DNA of 64,000 nt from Paraburkholderia tagetis (GTDB lineage Bacteria; Pseudomonadota; Gammaproteobacteria; Burkholderiales; Burkholderiaceae). This document shows, in pieces, positions 35,230 to 44,700 of the stretch. The DNA lies in assembly GCF_022213065.1 (NCBI RefSeq), contig NZ_JAKLJA010000008.1:62001-126000 (forward strand). The letters run 5' to 3'. Position 1 is the first letter of the stretch, and each line of letters starts with the position of its first letter. Position numbers and translations under genes: made by a program. A model generated the notes under the pieces. That model searched no databases. It worked only from the letters and a program-made list of their open reading frames with translations, and was not told where the DNA came from.

Positions 35230-35287
35230 ACTCCGGTCGAGAGCCTTGCATGGGACCGGAGTAACCGCTAAAGCGCTAACTCCGGTC
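35230..35287 (+). promoter_or_regulatory. Structured leader with mutually exclusive pairing, copy B
   Basis: The central strand GACCGGAGT (35254-35262) is perfectly complementary to ACTCCGGTC at 35230-35238 and to ACTCCGGTC at 35279-35287, so only one of two 9-bp stems can form. The second stem encloses CGC-TAAA-GCG. Six bases after it lies the Shine-Dalgarno AGGAG (35293-35297) and then ATG 35302. It shares TGCATGGGA, a GCTRAAGCGC apical segment and TCGACA with the element at 6284-6350. The layout is that of a translational switch; the ligand or protein partner is unknown and no Rfam-type family was recognised. Confidence 0.58.
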
Positions 35288-35301
35288 GACACAGGAGAAA
35301 T

Positions 35302-35634
35302 ATGAAGAAGCTTGCCGCGCCCCTCGCCCTTTCGCTCAGCCTCGGCGCCTGCGCCTGGTTTCAGGGCAATCCGGATTCCGGTCAACCCGTCATCGATTCC
35401 ACGACCAGCCGGTCGGTTCAGGACATCGTCTCGTGCCTGACCGCGCAAGCGTCCCAGCACGGCGCGAGCTTCCAGACAAGCGCACTGCCGCAGGGCGAAA
35501 TGCTCGACTTCGGCGATTCGAACGTCATCAAGATTCGCACCGACAACGGCACGACCACCTATCGCTTCTACGCCGGCAAGCGTCACGCAGCGAATCTCTG
35601 GATCGAAGGCGCCAGCAAGACCTGTGCGCCCTGA
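35302..35634 (+). CDS. Small lipoprotein of unknown function
   Basis: A 110-residue predicted lipoprotein (lipobox SLGAC, Cys 17) with AGGAG upstream. The mature part reads WFQGNPDSGQPVIDSTTSRS, a QDIVSCLTAQASQ helix, then GEMLDFGDSNVIKIRTDNG and TTTYRFYAGKRH, an alpha/beta pattern with two more Cys (about 45 and 108) that may pair. The family is unrecognised. It is preceded by the structured leader at 35230-35287 and framed by 12-bp tandem repeats upstream (35193) and downstream (35713). Regulation at translation is suggested by the leader. Confidence 0.75.
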   Translation: MKKLAAPLALSLSLGACAWFQGNPDSGQPVIDSTTSRSVQDIVSCLTAQASQHGASFQTSALPQGEMLDFGDSNVIKIRTDNGTTTYRFYAGKRHAANLWIEGASKTCAP

Positions 35635-35712
35635 GCCAACACCTCCACGCCATCCGTTTTTCCATCTGTAAATGAACATGCAAGCGGCCTTGAACGCCAC
35701 CGGCGCAAGCCC

Positions 35713-35760
35713 GCTTATGAACGTGCTTACGAACGGACTTACAAACACGCTTACGAACAA
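35713..35760. repeat. Four 12-bp tandem repeats downstream of the lipoprotein gene
   Basis: GCTTATGAACGT, GCTTACGAACGG, ACTTACAAACAC and GCTTACGAACAA, exactly 12 bp each and contiguous. Non-coding on the annotated strands. Confidence 0.85.
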
Positions 35761-35878
35761 TTACGGTGCGTAACGCCGTGCAGTACGGCGACACATTTCC
35801 ACGGCGGGTTTTAAGAATCGCTTAAGTCTTCGTCCGCATCATCGCGTCACCCCGGAAGAAACGCTGCAGGAGGTGCCA

Positions 35879-36160
35879 GTGAACTGGACAGGATCGAAGA
35901 AGCAGGCAGCAACCGAAGCACAACAAGCCAAGCCCGCAAAGCGCACCATGCTGCGACGTCTGCTGAGCCATCACGAACTCGCCACACTGCTGTTGCTGCT
36001 GCATGCCCCCATCGACGCGAGCGCCAAGCCCGAGATCACTACGCTCCAGGAAGCGGGTCTCGTCGAGCAGGTGCCTGGCGACGCCGCTGCGGGCGCCGCG
36101 CAGATCCGCCTGACGTCGGAAGGCAACGCGGTACTGCAGGGGCTCGGCATCGCACGCTGA
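35879..36160 (+). CDS. Small winged-helix-like protein of unknown function
   Basis: A 93-residue protein starting at GTG 35879, five bases after GGAGG; an in-frame GTG at 35873 overlaps that ribosome binding site and is rejected. After a Lys/Ala-rich N-terminus comes RTMLRRLLSHHELATLLLLL, then ITTLQEAGLVEQVPGD and IRLTSEGNAVLQGLGI. The pattern helix - recognition helix - wing - 'LTxxGxxVL' resembles the winged helix of MarR-like regulators, but the basic recognition helix is poor, so DNA binding is only a possibility. No partner gene lies in the same operon. Confidence 0.62.
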   Translation: MNWTGSKKQAATEAQQAKPAKRTMLRRLLSHHELATLLLLLHAPIDASAKPEITTLQEAGLVEQVPGDAAAGAAQIRLTSEGNAVLQGLGIAR

Positions 36161-36197
36161 TACCGCTGCGCTAACGCGCGCGAGCGTCCATGCACCG

Positions 36198-36233
36198 CGC
36201 ATCGAACACCGCATCGAACACCGCATCGAACAC
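36198..36233. repeat. Three exact 12-bp tandem repeats
   Basis: CGCATCGAACAC repeated three times without mismatch between the 36160 stop and the terminator at 36263. Confidence 0.88.
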
Positions 36234-36262
36234 AGAAGCCAGGACTGCGGACCAGAAATAGC

Positions 36263-36294
36263 AAAACGGCGGCACGCTACCATGCGTGCCGCCG
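36263..36294 (-). terminator. Rho-independent terminator of the response regulator gene
   Basis: An 11-bp perfect stem (36267-36277 with 36284-36294, 6-nt loop) with AAAA on its left, i.e. UUUU after the stem on the minus strand. It lies 26 bp beyond the stop of the regulator at 36320. Confidence 0.82.
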
Positions 36295-36319
36295 GCAAGA
36301 ACCACGAGACGACGCAACG

Positions 36320-37039
36320 TCACGCCGCCGCGCGCTCGAGCGAGATCGACTCATCCTGCAAGCGCAACAGCCGGTAGCCGCTCTTGTAGACGGGCTGCAA
36401 GCGAAAGCCGTTGTGCTCCTCGATCTCGAGCAGCACGCGCAGGCGAGAGACGTGACTGTCGATGGTGCGCGTGAGCGTGTGCAGCTCACGCCCCCAGACC
36501 ATCGCGTAAATATGGTCGCGCGAGAGCACGCGGCCGACGTTCGCGAAGAACAGCGAGGCCAGCCGATACTGCGTGCCCGAGAGTTCGACGGCCTTGCCGT
36601 GCACGGTGACGCTCTGGCGGTGCATGTCGAAGTGATACGGACCGGCTTCGAGCACCACGTTGTCGTAACGATCGGGAAAGGCACGCCGCAGCAGCGCGTT
36701 CACGCGCGCGCGAAACACCGACGGGCAAACCGGCAGGCTGACGTAATCGTCCGCGCCCACCGAGAACGCGCGCACCACGCTTTCGTCCGAGTCGTCCTCG
36801 GAGGCAAACAGCACCGGAATCTGATTGCCGTTCACGGCGCGCACCATCTTCAGCAGTTCCGTACCCGAGAGCCGCGAGCCCTGCCAGTCGAGCACCAGCA
36901 TGTCGACGGTCGAAGCGGCCAGTGCCTTGGCGAGCGTGATCCCGTCGCTGAATGGCATGCACGCATGACCGCATTGTGCGAGCGTGCGCTCGATCAGCCC
37001 GCGCTGAACGTCGTCGCGCTGAAGAATCGCGATACGCAT
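36320..37039 (-). CDS. OmpR-family response regulator with atypical receiver
   Basis: A 239-residue regulator. GGGAGG before the ATG at 37039 fixes the start. The receiver (1-118) has the acidic pair Asp 9-Asp 10 and the phospho-acceptor Asp 51 (MLVLDWQG), but the conserved Lys at the end of beta-5 is replaced: DDYVSLPVCP has Leu 102 where KP is expected. The C-terminal OmpR/PhoB winged helix (about 130-230) is intact, with ELSGTQYRLASLFFANVGRV and RTIDSHVSRLRVLLE. No histidine kinase gene lies nearby, so it is an orphan. Phosphorylation-dependent switching may be altered. The targets are unknown. Confidence 0.87.
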   Translation of the reverse strand: MRIAILQRDDVQRGLIERTLAQCGHACMPFSDGITLAKALAASTVDMLVLDWQGSRLSGTELLKMVRAVNGNQIPVLFASEDDSDESVVRAFSVGADDYVSLPVCPSVFRARVNALLRRAFPDRYDNVVLEAGPYHFDMHRQSVTVHGKAVELSGTQYRLASLFFANVGRVLSRDHIYAMVWGRELHTLTRTIDSHVSRLRVLLEIEEHNGFRLQPVYKSGYRLLRLQDESISLERAAA

Positions 37040-37271
37040 AGAACCTCCCTTATCCGAACAAAGCGGGTGCAATTCTGTGGAGATGTGCAAAGGCCGCCCA
37101 TAAGAGGACTCTGAATTGCGACGAAGGAAGGACAATTCCTGCTGCGTCGGCGGGTAGGCCTGACAGTCATGAGGTCAGAACGAGGGCGAGCGCCGTCGGG
37201 CGCGGCGACATGCTTCGACCTTTCACGTCGCGCTGAAACGTCGTCGCGGCCAGCGTCCTAAGATACGTCGC

Positions 37272-38885
37272 ATGAACACGCCACCTGACTCTTCGCCCTC
37301 CCCGACTTCGTCGCGGCCCGACCACCCCGTGCACTTCACGCCCGCGCTCGCGCGCATCGTGGCGACCGTGAGCGTGGGCTTCGTCGTGACGCAGCTCGAC
37401 GTCACCATCGTCAATATCGCGCTGGCGCGCATCGCCACCGACCTCCACGCGAACGTCGCCCGGCTGCAATGGATCGTCGATGCCTATACGCTCGCCTTCG
37501 CCGTGCTGATGCTCTCGGGCGGCGTGCTCGGCGACCGCTACGGCGCGCGTCGCATGTACGCGGCCGGCCTCGTCGTGTTCGCGCTCGCCTCGCTGGCCTG
37601 CGGGATCGCGGCCAATCCGGTCTTGCTGATCGCCGCCCGGGCGCTGCAAGGCGCGGGCGCGGCCGCCATGCTGCCCAACTCGCTCGCGCTCCTGAACGAG
37701 GCCTGCCGCCACGAACGCACGCTGCGCGCCCGCGCCGTGGGTCTCTGGACCGCTGCCGGCGCGGTCTCCATCGCCGCCGGGCCGATCGCCGGGGGCCTGC
37801 TGATCGCCGCGTTTGGCTGGCGCAGCATCTTTCTCGTCAATCTACCGCTCTGCGCGGCGGGCCTCGCTGCCACGCTGATGTGGATTCCCGCGTCGCGCCG
37901 CGCGGGCGCTGCATCCGCAAGCCAAGCCGCAAGCCGGGACGCCAGCCAGTCCGCGAGCGAGGCCGCGCCCCAGGCGGCAACCTCCGCCGACACACCCGCA
38001 CAACGCCCGCGCAGCCTCGACGTGCGCGGCCAGTTGCTCGCCGTCATTGCGCTCACGGCGTTCACGGGCGCGGTGATCGAATGCCGGCCGCTCGGCTTCG
38101 CGCACTGGGCCGTATGGGGCGGTTTCGTGCTGGCCCTCGCGGCAGGCGCGGCATTTGTCGCGCTCGAAGCGCGCATCGAAGCCCCCATGCTGCCGCTCGC
38201 CATGCTGCGCAACCGCACCTTCAGCGCGGCCGTGCTGTTCGGCGTATGCGTGAATCTGACCTACTACGGCACGGTGTTCGTGCTCGCGCTCTTTTTGCAG
38301 CACGCGCGCGGCCAGTCGCCGTTGCAGGCCGGGCTCACCTTCATCCCGCTCACTGGCGGCTTCCTGCTCTCCAATATCGCGAGCGGACATGTGGTCGCCC
38401 GTTACGGCACGCGCTTGCCGATGATCGGCGGCGCGCTCGTTGCGGGGCTCGGCTATGCGCTGCTGATCCCCGTCGATGCGAACACGCCGCTCATCGCGCT
38501 GCTCGCGGCGTTTCTGCTGATTCCAGCTGGCATGGGGCTCGCGGTGCCGGCCATGACGACGACAGTGCTGGCCTCGGTCGAGCCGGCGCGCGCGGGCACG
38601 GCATCGGCGCTGCTCAATACCGCGCGCCAGGCGGGCGGCGCGGTGGGCGTAGCGGCGTTCGGCGCGCTCACGGGCGGCGGGGCGGCGGCTGAGGTCGTGA
38701 GCGGCCTGCACGCGGATACGGCCATCTCGGCGGCGCTCCTGCTGGTTGCGGCCTGGCTCGCCTGGAACATGCGCGCGGATGCTGCGCATCTGGCACACCA
38801 GGCACATCCGACACATCCGGCCCAGGCCGCCACGGACGCGGCGCGCACGAAAGCGTCGCGCCAGGGAAAACGCGCATACGAATGA
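37272..38885 (+). CDS. MFS drug exporter, DHA2 (EmrB/QacA) family
   Basis: A 537-residue inner-membrane protein with about 14 hydrophobic segments. VTQLDVTIVNIALARIATDL and LQWIVDAYTLAFAVLMLSGG are the TM1 and TM2 hallmarks of DHA2 exporters, and GDRYGARRMYAAG is MFS motif A. The central loop (about 215-250) is a Ser/Ala/Gln-rich low-complexity insert. It probably exports hydrophobic drugs or metabolites using the proton gradient. No membrane-fusion partner (EmrA) or dedicated regulator lies next to it; the response regulator is divergent, 232 bp away. The Shine-Dalgarno sequence is weak. Confidence 0.87.
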   Translation: MNTPPDSSPSPTSSRPDHPVHFTPALARIVATVSVGFVVTQLDVTIVNIALARIATDLHANVARLQWIVDAYTLAFAVLMLSGGVLGDRYGARRMYAAGLVVFALASLACGIAANPVLLIAARALQGAGAAAMLPNSLALLNEACRHERTLRARAVGLWTAAGAVSIAAGPIAGGLLIAAFGWRSIFLVNLPLCAAGLAATLMWIPASRRAGAASASQAASRDASQSASEAAPQAATSADTPAQRPRSLDVRGQLLAVIALTAFTGAVIECRPLGFAHWAVWGGFVLALAAGAAFVALEARIEAPMLPLAMLRNRTFSAAVLFGVCVNLTYYGTVFVLALFLQHARGQSPLQAGLTFIPLTGGFLLSNIASGHVVARYGTRLPMIGGALVAGLGYALLIPVDANTPLIALLAAFLLIPAGMGLAVPAMTTTVLASVEPARAGTASALLNTARQAGGAVGVAAFGALTGGGAAAEVVSGLHADTAISAALLLVAAWLAWNMRADAAHLAHQAHPTHPAQAATDAARTKASRQGKRAYE

Positions 38886-39004
38886 GGCGCGAACGATAAC
38901 GAGGCTGTGCCGCAATCCCGGGGATCGGATTCGCGGGCACCGCCGCCCGGCCCTTGCCCGGGCTCCGCGCAGCGCCCGCAGAGCGGACTCGAATTCGGAT
39001 TCGG

Positions 39005-39274
39005 CTAAAGCGACGCTTCCTGAATCGAGCCCGTGCTCAGTGCACGTTCGATCAGTCCATCGGTTTGCGCTTTGCGAATGGCATGCGCAATCAGCCGATC
39101 CGGCTCCTCGAGTTCGGCCTTGAGCGTGCCGATCAGCCCCGAGGCGTCGAGTATCACCAGCGTCTTCGCCGTATCGGCGGCGCTGATCAGCACGCGGTGC
39201 GTGCCGTCCTCGGCAAGGCTTGCGCAGAACCGCCCAGCCTTGCCCCCCACGTTGAAATCGAAGTTTTCAATCAC
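39005..39274 (-). CDS. Conserved hypothetical protein, 89 residues
   Basis: A well-formed small soluble protein: MIENFDFNVGGKAGRFCASL, VLISAADTAKTLVILDASGL, then a predicted helix LKAELEEPDRLIAHAIRKAQ. Composition is balanced, with no signal peptide or membrane segment. No family is recognised. Its stop is 119 bp from the convergent DHA2 gene, and its upstream neighbour (DoxX) is on the same strand 88 bp away. Confidence 0.65.
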   Translation of the reverse strand: MIENFDFNVGGKAGRFCASLAEDGTHRVLISAADTAKTLVILDASGLIGTLKAELEEPDRLIAHAIRKAQTDGLIERALSTGSIQEASL

Positions 39275-39362
39275 AGCCGGCTCCCAGGTTTCTCAGTGGT
39301 CTTGTTTGTTGTCGGCGTGCCGCGCCGCATGAGCGCGCTATCCCGATGCACTACGCGGGCGT

Positions 39363-39794
39363 TCAGCCCCGCAACCCGCCGCGCGGCGCACGCAATCCAT
39401 CAATGGAAGCACGTCCCGCGCCCGTGACCGTGAGCAGCAAGAATCCGCCGGCGATCGCGATGTTTTTCCAGAAGTGCACGACCGCGTCCTGTTGCAGCGC
39501 GGCCTCGGTGACGTTCCAGAAATCATGCCCGAGAACGGCCGTGACGAGCGCATAGACGGCCAGCACGAACGCCACGAAACGCGTGCGCACACCGAACACG
39601 AGCGCGAGCCCGCCAAGCAGTTCCACCGCCGTGGCGACCGGCGCCGTGAATTGCGCATAGGGCACGCCGTGCGCATGCAGATAAGCGATGAACCCCGCAT
39701 ACCCCAAAAGCTTCATGGCACCGCCCCACAAAAACAGGATCGCGAGCGCAATACGGGCGATGAAGATGATCAGGGAATCTGCGGGACGTGTCAT
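39363..39794 (-). CDS. DoxX family membrane protein
   Basis: A 143-residue protein with four predicted transmembrane helices: SLIIFIARIALAILFLWGG, then GYAGFIAYLHAHGVPY, VATAVELLGGLALVFGVRTR and a C-terminal helix with a WKNIAIAGGFLLL segment. The GGAMKL and GVP features place it in the DoxX/SURF4-like family, with roles in redox or quinone-related processes in some organisms. The ATG at 39794 (GGAG upstream) is preferred over an in-frame start at 39827. Confidence 0.85.
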   Translation of the reverse strand: MTRPADSLIIFIARIALAILFLWGGAMKLLGYAGFIAYLHAHGVPYAQFTAPVATAVELLGGLALVFGVRTRFVAFVLAVYALVTAVLGHDFWNVTEAALQQDAVVHFWKNIAIAGGFLLLTVTGAGRASIDGLRAPRGGLRG

Positions 39795-40067
39795 GGAGGG
39801 CTCCGATATGCAATATGGCAGTGACACCGGCCCTATCCTACAGTTCCCTACCTAATGGATTACGCGCATATCAGCGGCCCGCAGGCTTGCGTCCGCCGGG
39901 CTGAGCCGCACCCGGAAGGCGGGCGCCGGCGGCTGTGCAGCCAGCGGTGGCGGTCGGGATATTGATTCGCACTGCCAGCTATCTGATACCCGATGTCCCG
40001 CCTGCCGGGCGCATGATACGCGTTTACCCGCGCACGCTTGACTTCAGAGACCGGCTTGCTGGCACGC

Positions 40068-40229
40068 TCAATGCTTGTGACGCATGCCGTGTCCGCGGTG
40101 TGCATTGAGCCAGCGCGTCACGCGCTCTTCGAGCACGCCCCGGCTGTGGCGCGACATGGCCCACATGGCCGCGCACACCACCACCATCACGGCCGGACCC
40201 AGCAGATAAGCAACCACCGTTTCCCTCAT
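40068..40229 (-). CDS. Small single-span membrane protein, 53 residues
   Basis: The ATG at 40229 follows AGGAGATAGCC. It encodes RETVVAYLLGPAVMVVVCAA, one transmembrane helix, then a cytoplasmic-looking tail rich in Arg and His (EERVTRWLNAHRGHGMRHKH). The good ribosome binding site and clear topology support a real small protein; its role is unknown. Confidence 0.6.
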   Translation of the reverse strand: MRETVVAYLLGPAVMVVVCAAMWAMSRHSRGVLEERVTRWLNAHRGHGMRHKH

Positions 40230-40468
40230 GGCTATCTCCTCGCCATGCCATCGAACAAATTGTGAGATATGAATTCTAGGCGAAACGCGCGGACAGCGAT
40301 AAGCATCCTGCGCGAACGTCGCAAACATTTTTTCGCGCGGATTGCTTATGACACCCCGCCTGGGCGTCCCCGCCCGCCGCGGCGGCTCCGGCGAAGCGCA
40401 GGCCGCGCAGGCCGATGATTACCTCACGGGTAATCGATCGAACGCGCGGTTTCGCTAGAATCGGCGCC

Positions 40469-41314
40469 ATGAACACGCCCGCGAACGCCTTCGTGGCGCC
40501 CTCCATCGTGCAACCGGCCAGCGGCTCGACACGCCGCAGCGTGGGCGAACTGTTGCGCGAATGGCGGTTGCGCCGCCGCATGAGCCAGATGCTGCTCGCA
40601 AATGAAGCGGAGATCTCCACGCGGCACCTGAGTTTCGTGGAATCGGGCCGCTCGCTGCCGAGCCGCGAGATGGTCATGCATCTGGCCGAGCGCCTTGACG
40701 TGCCGCTGCGCGAGCGCAACGCACTGCTCGTCGCGGCGGGTTACGCGCCGCTCTACCGCGAGCGCGCGCTCGACGACCCGCAACTCGCGGCGGCGCGCGA
40801 AGCCGTCGAGCTGGTGCTGCGTGGCCACGAGCCCTACCCGGCGCTCGCGGTCGACCGGCACTGGAACATCGTGGCAGCCAACGCCGCGCTCGCGCCGCTC
40901 GTCGGCGACGCCTCACCCACGCTGCCGGCCGCGCCCGTGAATGCGCTGCGCCTTTCGCTGCATCCCGAGGGCGTGGCGCCGCGCATCGTCAACTGGCATG
41001 CCTGGCGCGCGCATCTGCTCGCACGCCTGCAACGGCAGATTGAAGCGAGCGCCGACCCGGTCCTCGTCGCGCTCCACGACGAGCTGGCTGCCTATCCCGC
41101 ACCACCGCATGCGTCTGCCGCCGACACTGAGCCGGTTCAACACCTCATCGCGGTGCCGCTGCGCATCCGGACCGCGCTCGGCGAGCTGTCGTTCTACAGC
41201 ACGACCACCGTATTCGGCACGCCCGTCGATATCACGCTATCCGAGCTCGCGATCGAAGCGTTCTTTCCCGCCGATGCACAAACCGCACAAATGTTGCGCG
41301 CGCAATCATTTTGA
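40469..41314 (+). CDS. XRE-family regulator with MmyB-like ligand domain
   Basis: A 281-residue regulator. The N-terminal XRE helix-turn-helix (about 22-80) reads SVGELLREWRLRRRMSQMLL, then STRHLSFVESGRSLPSREMV. The C-terminal part (about 105-275) has the MmyB-like pattern PYPALAVDRHWNIVAANAA, later LGELSFYSTTTVFGTPVDIT and ELAIEAFFPAD. MmyB domains resemble PAS folds and bind fatty-acid-like ligands in characterised members. Such regulators often control a neighbouring dehydrogenase, but here the next gene, narG, is 416 bp away and is probably independent. Confidence 0.88.
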   Translation: MNTPANAFVAPSIVQPASGSTRRSVGELLREWRLRRRMSQMLLANEAEISTRHLSFVESGRSLPSREMVMHLAERLDVPLRERNALLVAAGYAPLYRERALDDPQLAAAREAVELVLRGHEPYPALAVDRHWNIVAANAALAPLVGDASPTLPAAPVNALRLSLHPEGVAPRIVNWHAWRAHLLARLQRQIEASADPVLVALHDELAAYPAPPHASAADTEPVQHLIAVPLRIRTALGELSFYSTTTVFGTPVDITLSELAIEAFFPADAQTAQMLRAQSF

Positions 41315-41730
41315 CGCGCGCTCCATACACTGCGTGCCGCTTCGATTCGACCATTAAGCAAAGCGCCGATCCGGATTTTCTCCGCATTCACCAACAGCGA
41401 AAAGGTCGCTTAACCGCGATTAACGCATATACGTAATTTATGCCATACATCGGGTAAACATCCCATTAACCCCGCGGAAAAATATAACAAACGATTTCTA
41501 ACGTTTCAGATTATCCAATCGAGCGCCTAATCGGGGCGGACACTCAGAAAACATCCGCATTCCGCCTCATGCACAATGGCGCAAAGGGGTTGGCATTCGT
41601 TCAAGTCGCATTACATGCGCGGCGCGTAAATGCATGGCTCCCAGGGTATTTATTTCATGTCCGGGCCTTTACTTATTTTCGGCCTTCCCCTTAAATCACC
41701 CCTGTCCCCGAAACAGTAGCTGGAGATACC
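41315..41730 (+). promoter_or_regulatory. Upstream region of the nar operon
   Basis: 416 bases without a gene, markedly more AT-rich than the surroundings. TTAACCGCGATTAA (41410-41423) resembles an FNR half-site pair (TTGAT-N4-ATCAA) at 7 of 10 positions, and TACTTAT near 41670 fits the NarL heptamer TACYNMT. Both matches are weak, but anaerobic and nitrate control is expected here. The narG start has GGAG nearby. Confidence 0.4.
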
Positions 41731-44700
41731 ATGAGTCATTTTCTCGATCGCCTGCGTTACTTCACTACTGCCAGAGCGCAATTCGCGGACGGTCACGGTG
41801 CCGTTACCGATGAAGACCGAAAGTGGGAAGATGCTTATCGCACGCGCTGGGCGCACGATAAAATCGTGCGCTCCACGCACGGCGTCAATTGCACGGGCTC
41901 GTGCTCATGGAAAATCTATGTGAAGGGCGGCATTGTCGCGTGGGAAACGCAGCAGACCGATTACCCGCGCACGCGCCCCGACATGCCCAACCACGAGCCG
42001 CGCGGCTGTTCGCGCGGCGCATCGTACTCGTGGTATCTCTATAGCGCGAACCGCCTGAAATATCCGCTCGTGCGCAGCGCGCTCGTGAAGCTGTGGCGCG
42101 AAAAGCGCCGCACGCTCTCGCCCGTGGACGCGTGGGCCGCGATCGTCGACGACGAAGAAGCGCGCAAGAGCTACCAGACGCGGCGCGGCCTCGGCGGCTT
42201 CGTGCGCGCCGACTGGAGCGAGGTGACCGAGCTCATCGCCGCCGCCAACGTGCATACGGTCAAGCGCCACGGCCCGGACCGCGTGATCGGCTTCTCGCCC
42301 ATTCCCGCCATGTCGATGGTCTCGTATGCGGCGGGCTCGCGCTATCTCTCGCTGCTCGGCGGCGTGTGCCTCTCGTTCTACGACTGGTATTGCGATCTGC
42401 CGCCCGCCTCGCCGCAAACGTGGGGCGAGCAGACCGACGTGCCGGAATCGGCCGACTGGTACAACTCCTCGTTCATCATGCTGTGGGGCTCGAACGTGCC
42501 GCAAACGCGCACGCCCGACGCACACTTCATGGTGGAGGCGCGCTATCGCGGCGCGAAGATCGTGTCGATCTTCCCCGACTATGCCGAAGGCGCGAAGTTC
42601 GGCGACATCTGGCTGCATCCCAAGCAGGGCACCGACGCCGCTCTCGCGCTCGCGATGGGCCATGTGATCCTCAAGGAATATCACCTCGCGGGCAAGAGCG
42701 CGTATTTCGCCGACTACTGCCGCCGCTTCACCGACATGTCGTGCCTCGTCACGCTCACCGAGCGCGACGGCCAGTACGTGCCCGAGCGCTACCTGCGCGC
42801 CTCCGATTTCGCCGATTCGCTAGGCCAGGCCAATAATCCCGACTGGAAAACCGTCGTGATCGATTCCGCGAACGGCGCGTTCGCGGTGCCGCTGGGCTCG
42901 GCGGGCTTCCGCTGGGGCCAGCAGGAAGGCGGCGACCTCGGCAAGTGGAATCTGCGCGAGGAAAACGCCGGGGGCGCGCCGCTCGAGCCAGCGCTCTCGC
43001 TCGTCGCGGCCCACGACGACGTGGTGGACGTGGCGTTCCCGTACTTCGGCAACGTCGCGCATGCGCACTACTCGCATACCGATCACCAGTCGGTGCTGAG
43101 CCGCCGCATCGGCGTGCGCCGCGTGGCCACGCGCGAAGGCGAGCGGCTCGTGGCCACCGTCTACGATCTCTTCATTGCGAACTATGGCCTCGATCAGGGT
43201 CTCGGCGGCAAGGACGTCGCGCACGGCTACGACGACGACGTGCCCTACACGCCCGCCTGGCAAGAAGCGATCACGGGCGTGAAGCGCGCGGACGTGATCA
43301 ACGTCGCGCGCCAGTTCGCGGAAAACGCGGACAAGACCCAAGGCAAGTCGATGGTGATCATCGGCGCGGGCATCAACCACTGGTATCACATGGACATGGC
43401 GTACCGCGCCATCATCAACATGCTGGTGATGTGCGGGTGCGTGGGCCAGTCGGGCGGCGGCTGGTCGCATTACGTCGGCCAGGAGAAGCTGCGCCCGCAA
43501 ACGGGCTGGACCGCGCTGGCGTTCGGGCTCGACTGGAGCCGCCCGCCGCGCCAGATGAACGCGACGTCGTTCTTCTACGCGCACACCGACCAGTGGCGCT
43601 ACGACCCGATGAACCCCACCGACCTGCTCTCGCCGCTCGCGGACAAACAGGCGTATCACGGCACCCCCATCGATTACAACGTGCGCGCCGAACGCATGGG
43701 CTGGCTGCCCTCGGCGCCGCAACTCGCGTGCAACCCGCTCGAACTCGGGCGCACGATCGGCGACGCCGCACAGGCGGGCGCGGCGGTGGCGGGCAAGCTC
43801 AAGGACGGCAGCCTCAAGCTCGCCTGCGAGGACCCCGACAATCCCACCTCGTTCCCGCGCAACATGTTCGTATGGCGCTCCAATCTGCTCGGCTCGTCGG
43901 GCAAGGGGCACGAGTACTTTCTCAAGCATTTGCTCGGCACCACCAACGGCGTGCAGGGCGAGGAAGTGGCGAAGAACGGCGCGGCGCGTCCTGAAGAAGT
44001 CGTCTGGCACGAAGAGGCGCCGAGCGGCAAGCTCGACCTGCTCTGCACGCTGGACTTCCGCATGTCCACCACCTGCATGTACTCGGACGTCGTGCTGCCC
44101 ACGGCCACGTGGTACGAGAAGGACGACATGAATACGTCCGACATGCACCCGTTCATTCACCCGCTCTCCGCCGCTGTCGACCCCGCCTGGCAGGCGAAGA
44201 GCGACTGGGAAATTTTCAAGGGCATCGCGAAGCGTTTTTCTGAGCTGAGCGTGGGGCACCTGGGCCGCGAGCGCGACGTGGTGCTCTCGCCCATTGCGCA
44301 CGACGCGCCGGGCGAGCTCGCGCAGCCCTTCGGCGTGGCCGACTGGAAGCGCGGCCAATGCGAGCCAGTGCCGGGCAAGACCATGCCCACAGTCGCCGTG
44401 ATCGAGCGGAACTATCCCGAGACCTATCACCGCTTCACCTCGCTCGGCCCGCTGATGGACAAGCTCGGCAACGGCGGCAAAGGCATCAGCTGGAACACCG
44501 AGACCGAAGTGAAGGCGCTCGGCGCCCTCAACTATCGTCACGCAGATGAGCCACGGTTCGGCGACGCCGCGGGCCGGCCGCGCATCGAGACTGCGATCGA
44601 CGCAGCCGAAACGATCCTCTCGCTCGCGCCGGAAACCAATGGCGAAGTGGCGGTGAAGGCATGGGAAGCGCTCAGCAAGATCACCGGCATCGAGCACGAG

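Noticed and set aside
34917..35231. 105-codon upstream extension of the penicillin-binding protein
   Set aside because: Low-complexity Arg/Thr/Gly sequence that would run antisense through the promoter, repeats and leader of the divergent lipoprotein gene; ATG 34916 gives a normal cytoplasmic tail and membrane helix.
35713..36233. Tandem 12-bp repeats considered as a CRISPR array
   Set aside because: Units are contiguous with no spacers, too short, and no cas genes are present.
41410..41423. FNR box before narG
   Set aside because: TTAACCGCGATTAA matches the FNR consensus at only 7 of 10 positions and lies about 310 bp upstream; recorded only as a weak hint in the regional entry.
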